From Phaseolus vulgaris (Eukaryota > Streptophyta > Magnoliopsida > Fabales > Fabaceae), in NCBI RefSeq assembly GCF_000499845.2, contig NC_023757.2, positions 40,407,162-40,471,161 on the forward strand: a stretch of DNA of 64,000 nt, read 5' to 3'. The notes below the pieces were generated by a model. That model worked only from the letters and a program-made list of their open reading frames with translations, had not been told where the DNA came from and did no database searches. Shown here piece by piece: positions 59,201 through 64,000 of the stretch. Each line of letters begins with the position of its first letter. The stretch's first letter is position 1. The translations under genes were made by a program, and so were the position numbers.

Positions 59201-60700
59201 CCGCGGAAAGAGAAAGCCCACGACAAACCTTCAAAACTCACATGTCTCTGCATAATCAACTCGCTAACGTCACAATTTTCTAAATTTTATCTTAATTACA
59301 ACTAAATACATAAAACAGCATGTATGGAATTTAACTTATAAAATGCAGGAATCAACATAAAGCGTGGATAGGCAGATGATAAAGTTTCTAATTAATTGCC
59401 ATGATTCGGTGTCAGTTTGCGCTTTTAATTATTTTACTTGCTAATGCGCATCACTGAATAATATTTGCAGTTTAGGGTTTGAATGGATAAACTGTTTATG
59501 ATTCAAAATTGCTGAGATTGATATATCGATTTCTGTAGCTAGTAAGAAAGTGACATAATAAGTTTTAAAACATTAAAAATATTATGGTAAAAATAGGATA
59601 TTAGTTTGTAAGTAAAATATAAATAAAAGTTATGTGGGGTGGGTAAGAGAGGGAGAATCTTGAAGGGCATGCACATGGAGGCATAGGTGATGGCATGATA
59701 TATATGATGGAAAGGAGAGAAGGGTAGATTTAAAAGTAAAACAAAAAAATAAAAAATGGCGCGTTTGACGGCACAGCCAAAAAGATCCATCATAACATCA
59801 GGGGATATGAAGAGTGGAGGTGAGGTGGTGCGGCACGTGACTTTTCCTCCCTCACCACCAACATCTTCTGTTCCTTTTCTCTGTCTTCATTCTTTTTTTT
59901 TTTCATCTTTTTTGGATAAAAACCAAACAGGGGAAATGTAAATCCATTTCGAGTTACTTAAAAAAATGGAGGAGTTTAATTAGTAACAGGCACATAATAT
60001 TGCTAGGGATCTGTGCGCTAATCATCACCTCAGGCCTCTATTTAAGCTTTCTTAATTTCATTTAAGCACGTCAACTACCTCCTGTTCCCGTGTCAACGCT
60101 CCCGTTACCCTTCTCTCTCTCTCTCTCACCTCAACTCTTTCACACAACTCAAAAAGGCTTCTCGTTTTGCTATTTAATCACGGGTCACATTTAAACTCTT
60201 TAATATTAATTTATAATAAATCACTTTTCATAATATCCTTTTGTTAGATTAATTTTCTCTACGGTACTGCTCTGCTTTCGCCCATACAGTTATATATCCA
60301 GCCAGCTATTGCAGAGAAGAAATGAGGTGTCCTTCAAAAGTTAGGCTTCCCTCTCCACCCAGATTAACCTATATGTTCGTGATGAAATTGACATTTTTTA
60401 TTTGTAAAAAAGAAACTAATTCTGCATGTAAAAAGTTAATTTGAACATTTATATCCTGACAGAATAGATGTTGGTTGAAAGGCTTGATTCGGTATTTTAA
60501 AAGTAAATAGCGAAGTTGTTTTATAAAAAATGGTAAAGAATGAAGTTTAAAATTGAAGGAGAGTGAAAGAGTTTAATAAACCGAAACATTCCTGAGAGTG
60601 GTGGCAGGGGTTTTAACGATAGAGGAAGGATGAGAAGATTAATAAAGCATGTTTGTTGGTACAGGATGAAAAGTTGGAGGGAGTGAGTGGAGGCGGTGGC
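56214..60700. other. Intergenic DNA upstream of BIM1-like gene
   Basis: No coding sequence recognised. Contains a 49-bp tandem duplication (58543-58640), another G-box at 59834-59839, and a TATA-like CTCTATTTAAGC at about 60034 followed by a C/T-rich stretch with (TC)n (60112-60128), which looks like a promoter plus leader but has no ORF. Confidence 0.45.
58543..58640. repeat. 49-bp tandem duplication
   Basis: Two adjoining units starting TTTCAAGTACT, differing by one base within TATAGGTCTACTTTATCC and the following ATTACAATTTATAAATCA. The near identity implies a recent event. Confidence 0.92.
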
Positions 60701-61142
60701 CGGGGTTATGAAACGAAGGTAGGTGTTTATTGTTGTGTTACACGTGTGAGTTTTGATGCGTTGTAATTAACGGAGTGGAGGTGTGTAATGCTTACGTATT
60801 GGGTAGATGTCTATGTAAGTATTTCTCTCCCTTCTTTCTTTCTCCAACCCAAACAACACTCACACTCCACGATACATACCCTTCCCACCCTCTCTCTCAT
60901 CTCTTCTCTTTCTCTTCTCTTCCCCTTCCACCCACACTGCATGTGCCTGCTTCTCTTTCTCTTCTCCCTCCACCTTCCTCTACTCCTTCCCCTCACTTTC
61001 CCCTTTCCTTTCTCCTCTCACCTCCTCGCTTCTCCTCCACCAATTCAGATCCGCTCACGCCCAACCGCCACCGCCGTCGATCTAGATCTCCTTCCGCCGC
61101 ACGCTGCCGATTTTTCCAGATTTCCTCCCCGCCACCACCGTC

Positions 61143-61891
61143 ATGACTGCCAACGGAGGTTGCGCCATTAATTACTTCTATCTCTTTTTTTAATTACTTA
61201 ATTCATTGGACCAACTGTTGTGCACTTTTTTTTTTTTTATATTTCTTTCCTTTCATTTTCCAGTTTTGATCTGTATAATCCCTAATTTCATCACAATTTT
61301 GTATCAGTTAAGTGAGACATTATAAAACTCAATTTTATCGTTAAGAAAGAACGGGAGTTCTGTTGCGTTGTGATCCTGTGTGAGAGCGGTTTATAATAAG
61401 TTTAGTGTGCTGAGAAGTTGCGAGGAACGAATGAATTAGGTTTGTGTTCCGTTGACTTGCATCGATCTTATTGGCGTTTTTGACCTGTGAACATACAGGG
61501 AGTTGTCTGAAGACTCATGATTTCCTGCAGCCACTGGAACGGCTAGAGACGAAGGGGAGTGCGAAGGAAGAAGCCACAGATGAAATATCATGGGTGGTTG
61601 AGAAGGCAGGACCCTCCGTTGAGCATCTCTTACCTGGAGGAATTGGGACTTACAGCATTAACCACATTTCGTATGTTAATAATAACAATAACAATAATAA
61701 TCAAAGGCTTCCGAAAGCAGAGACGTCCCTTTTCGTGCGTCCAGCAACTAGTACGGACAGGAACGATGAGAACTCCAACTGCAGTTCATACACTACTTCC
61801 AGCGGTTTCACTTTGTGGGAAGACTCATCGGCGGGGAAGAGGGACAAAACAGGAAAGGAGAATAATTCGGGCGACAAACCCTCTATTGGAG
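61143..61891 (+). CDS. BIM1: BIM1-like bHLH transcription factor, 5' exons only
   Basis: Two exons are visible: 61143-61158 (16 nt, MTANG plus one base) and 61499-61891, joined in phase across a 340-bp GT-AG intron. The second encodes SCLKTHDFLQPLE near the N terminus, then LLPGGIGTYSINHISY, an Asn run from AAT/AAC repeats, and NSNCSSYTTSSGFTLW, the N-terminal signature blocks of BES1-INTERACTING MYC-LIKE proteins. BIM factors dimerise with BES1 in brassinosteroid signalling and bind E-boxes through a bHLH domain, which would be encoded by later exons beyond the window. The exon ends GGA-G|GTAAAC, a good donor. Compared with Arabidopsis BIM1 the N terminus is shorter: the first THDFL-type repeat is missing, so either a different start is used or this is a divergent paralogue. 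The 5' leader (60.8-61.14 kb) is strongly C/T-rich. Confidence 0.82.
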
Positions 61892-64000
61892 GTAAACCAT
61901 AAATTTTCTCTATCTCTCTCTCTAGAAAAACTTCACCCAATTTGTTTTAATTTATAAAATAATAATAATTAACATTTATAATTCTTTTTTAAGTTATTAT
62001 TATTGATTATTACTAATTTTTTTCTTTGATAAAATAAAATAATTTTCATCTTATCTCCATAAATTTCATATCATCATAATTTATTGAATAAATGCTTATT
62101 GGATATTTTATCCCACTAGATTTCTGGGGGATTTTCCTTAACCTTTATAAACCTAAATTAAAACAAGGTCAAGCAATCACACTTCCTTCCCTATTTCCGC
62201 CCAACGAAATAGAATTTACATACATTTTATAAGACTTAAATATTTTTTTTTCATGAGTAACTACTGAATTTTATTTTTTGTCCTTAAATTTTTTTAAATT
62301 TTATTTTCGTGTCGAAAACCTTATCTGAATTATTTCATTTCATTAATTAAAACATTATCCAAACATATTTAGAGGAAAATAAAGTAAAATACTAGACACA
62401 ATAAAGTTACGAAATATTGTCAAAAACAAAAAAAAAATCATAATTTTTCATAAATAAATAATCATATTAAACTACTTTCAAATTGACAAACTTGTTGTGT
62501 ATTCTTTTTTGCAAAAATAATACAGTATTCTTAAAGTTTGTTGAAATACTATACTCTACCCACTTGCTTAAAATTAAGCATGGTTTACTTGTTAAAATCT
62601 ATCATTCCACGTAGATCAGAACCCTCTTTTTATAAGTATTTTAAAAAGTGATTTTCATCATTGTTAAGTCACGTCACTTTTTTTTAAAAAAAATAATTAC
62701 TCTTGCTTTTATATTTTTATTCGTTCCAAATGTCATTTCTTAATTTTAAGTTGATTTCTTTTTAAAAGTTGATACATTGTATCGAGTTAAGTATAATTTT
62801 TCTTTTTGGACAAATACATCTTAATGAATCTAAAATTGAAATGAATTTTAAAGTTTTAAAGCTGTAGATATTCTCTATAAATAAATTGACGAGTGTTGAT
62901 TTTAGTAATTTCTGTTTTAATTAAGTAAATGACCTGGACCCAAAATGTGGAAGACACTATTAATTTTGTTATTGAGAAAAGGAAACATTTGTTTTAATAA
63001 ATTTTATGAAACTATGTCCGATTGTTAAGTTTAATAGGACTATTTTACTATTAAAATATGTTTTTATTAAATAATTTAACAGTAAATCATATATTATTTC
63101 ATCATTAAGCTATACTATTATTGATAAGTTTTATAGGATTAGAGATATATTTTGTTTTAAAGCTATAATGTTATATGAACCAGTTTGAATTTTTTACACA
63201 CTTATAAATTAAATTATATTTTCATTTTTTAAGATCTATATAAACCATCCTTACATATTTATGGGGAAATTTGGTTATTTATCTTTTTTTTTTTTTAATT
63301 TTAAACATGTTATATACCTAATTTCATTCTAGTTTATATTATGGAATATTCAACTATAATTATCATAATAATATATATTAAATTATTTTTTTTTATTTTT
63401 TATTTTTAAAACATTTGTACGTGACCAATGCATTTTTTTTAAATATAATTAAAAAAATCGTGAAATACAAGGGACATTTTCTATTATTTTTGGAAATGAT
63501 ATATATCGTGTGTGTGTGTGTTTATATATTCTCTCACGCATTGTTGAGTCACCTACAGAAGAAATAATCTGATTATGTCTAGTTAATATTATTGTCAATT
63601 TTAGTTGTTCGTTCATATTATGAATTTTTTACTTTTGTGTTTACAACGGAGGCAATAAAAAAAAAATCTTAATATAGATGCTGAGAAATTTAACCAGTAG
63701 ATGGAAAAAGTCATATATCTTCAATAGGAAAATTATGTTTGTATTATTTAAAAGATTATGAAAAATATATGTTCAAATATTTTTTCATAAGATTATCAAG
63801 GTGAAAAAAAAACAACTTCTACATAGTGTGTCTGTTGATTCATGAACTTAAGGTCTAGTAACATGAACTTACATGTGTTCCTTGATTCATTTAAGATTTA
63901 CATGCAATGCCATAGATAGACCGAAGTAGCGAAATGAACTTGTTAGCCAGACCAAATTCAGTGCTTGTCTATCGGTATTAGGCCATAAAAAAACAGTAGA
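61892..64000. other. BIM1-like intron, beyond right edge
   Basis: AT-rich DNA that begins with the splice donor of the BIM1-like exon and shows no further exon, so it is probably a long intron of at least 2.1 kb. No clear mobile element was recognised; a short (GT)n run lies at 63510-63521. Confidence 0.55.

Noticed and set aside
60788..61171. 127-codon Ser/Pro/Leu-rich open frame before the BIM1-like start
   Set aside because: It is the translation of a C/T-rich leader; the frame has no family signature and ends just past the main ATG.
1..64000. tRNA, rRNA genes and CRISPR arrays
   Set aside because: I looked for tRNA B-box-like GGTTCRANNCC words with a paired acceptor stem and found none; direct repeats here are tandem or transposon-derived, not spacer arrays.

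Overview
This window is nuclear DNA from a flowering plant. It is AT-rich, its genes are split by GT-AG introns, and its intergenic DNA is made of LINE, copia and MITE debris. Two things point to a legume, probably Phaseoleae (bean, cowpea or soybean group): the kinds of repeats present, such as short palindromic words in CTCGCTCAAGCGAG style repeats, and the gene families. That placement is inference. No genes are bacterial, viral or organellar, and there is no operon structure.

Layout, left to right. (1) 0.8-1.06 kb: minus-strand 5' exons of a small CYSTM-type stress protein whose Cys-rich last exon is not in the window. (2) 1-10.9 kb: gene-poor, with a 5'-truncated L1-type LINE (3.15-4.0 kb) flanked by a perfect 15-bp target-site duplication and a degenerate tandem array at 8.1-8.5 kb. 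(3) 12.0-12.5 kb: a SOB FIVE-LIKE (SOFL) gene. (4) 15.3-24.1 kb: a 13-exon gene for a chloroplast SppA-type Ser/Lys protease; its 2.6-kb intron 7 holds an antisense LINE reverse-transcriptase relic. (5) 24.7-25.8 kb: a roughly 1-kb degenerate low-complexity array. (6) 28.8-29.7 kb: the 3' end of a broken copia element with LTR remnant. (7) 30.1-30.7 kb: an intronless bZIP gene on the minus strand. (8) 33.2-34.2 kb: an intronless RING-H2 E3 ligase gene on the minus strand. (9) 34.9-36.6 kb: LTR-like repeats. (10) 39.6-40.2 kb: a three-exon precursor of an RGF/GOLVEN (CLEL) sulfated peptide, with a candidate hairpin just upstream. (11) 44.5-50.8 kb: a RING + PHD finger protein gene whose 4-kb first intron holds several repeats. 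(12) 51.5-51.9 kb: a complete 367-bp Mutator-like MITE with a perfect 9-bp target duplication and five internal copies of a palindrome. (13) 52.7-60.8 kb: no convincing coding sequence, but clustered CACGTG G-boxes. (14) 61.1 kb to the right edge: the 5' part of a BIM1-like bHLH gene.

The genes do not form one pathway. They are independent plant loci: plastid proteolysis, growth regulation (SOFL linked to cytokinin, RGF peptide, BIM linked to brassinosteroid), transcription (bZIP, BIM), ubiquitin ligation (RING-H2, RING/PHD) and stress (CYSTM). The most noteworthy non-genic signal is a recurring architecture: clusters of short perfect palindromes spaced about 35-45 bp apart, seen with at least four unrelated words. 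One of these clusters sits inside a fully delimited Mutator-like MITE. All calls come from reading the sequence; nothing was checked by database search.
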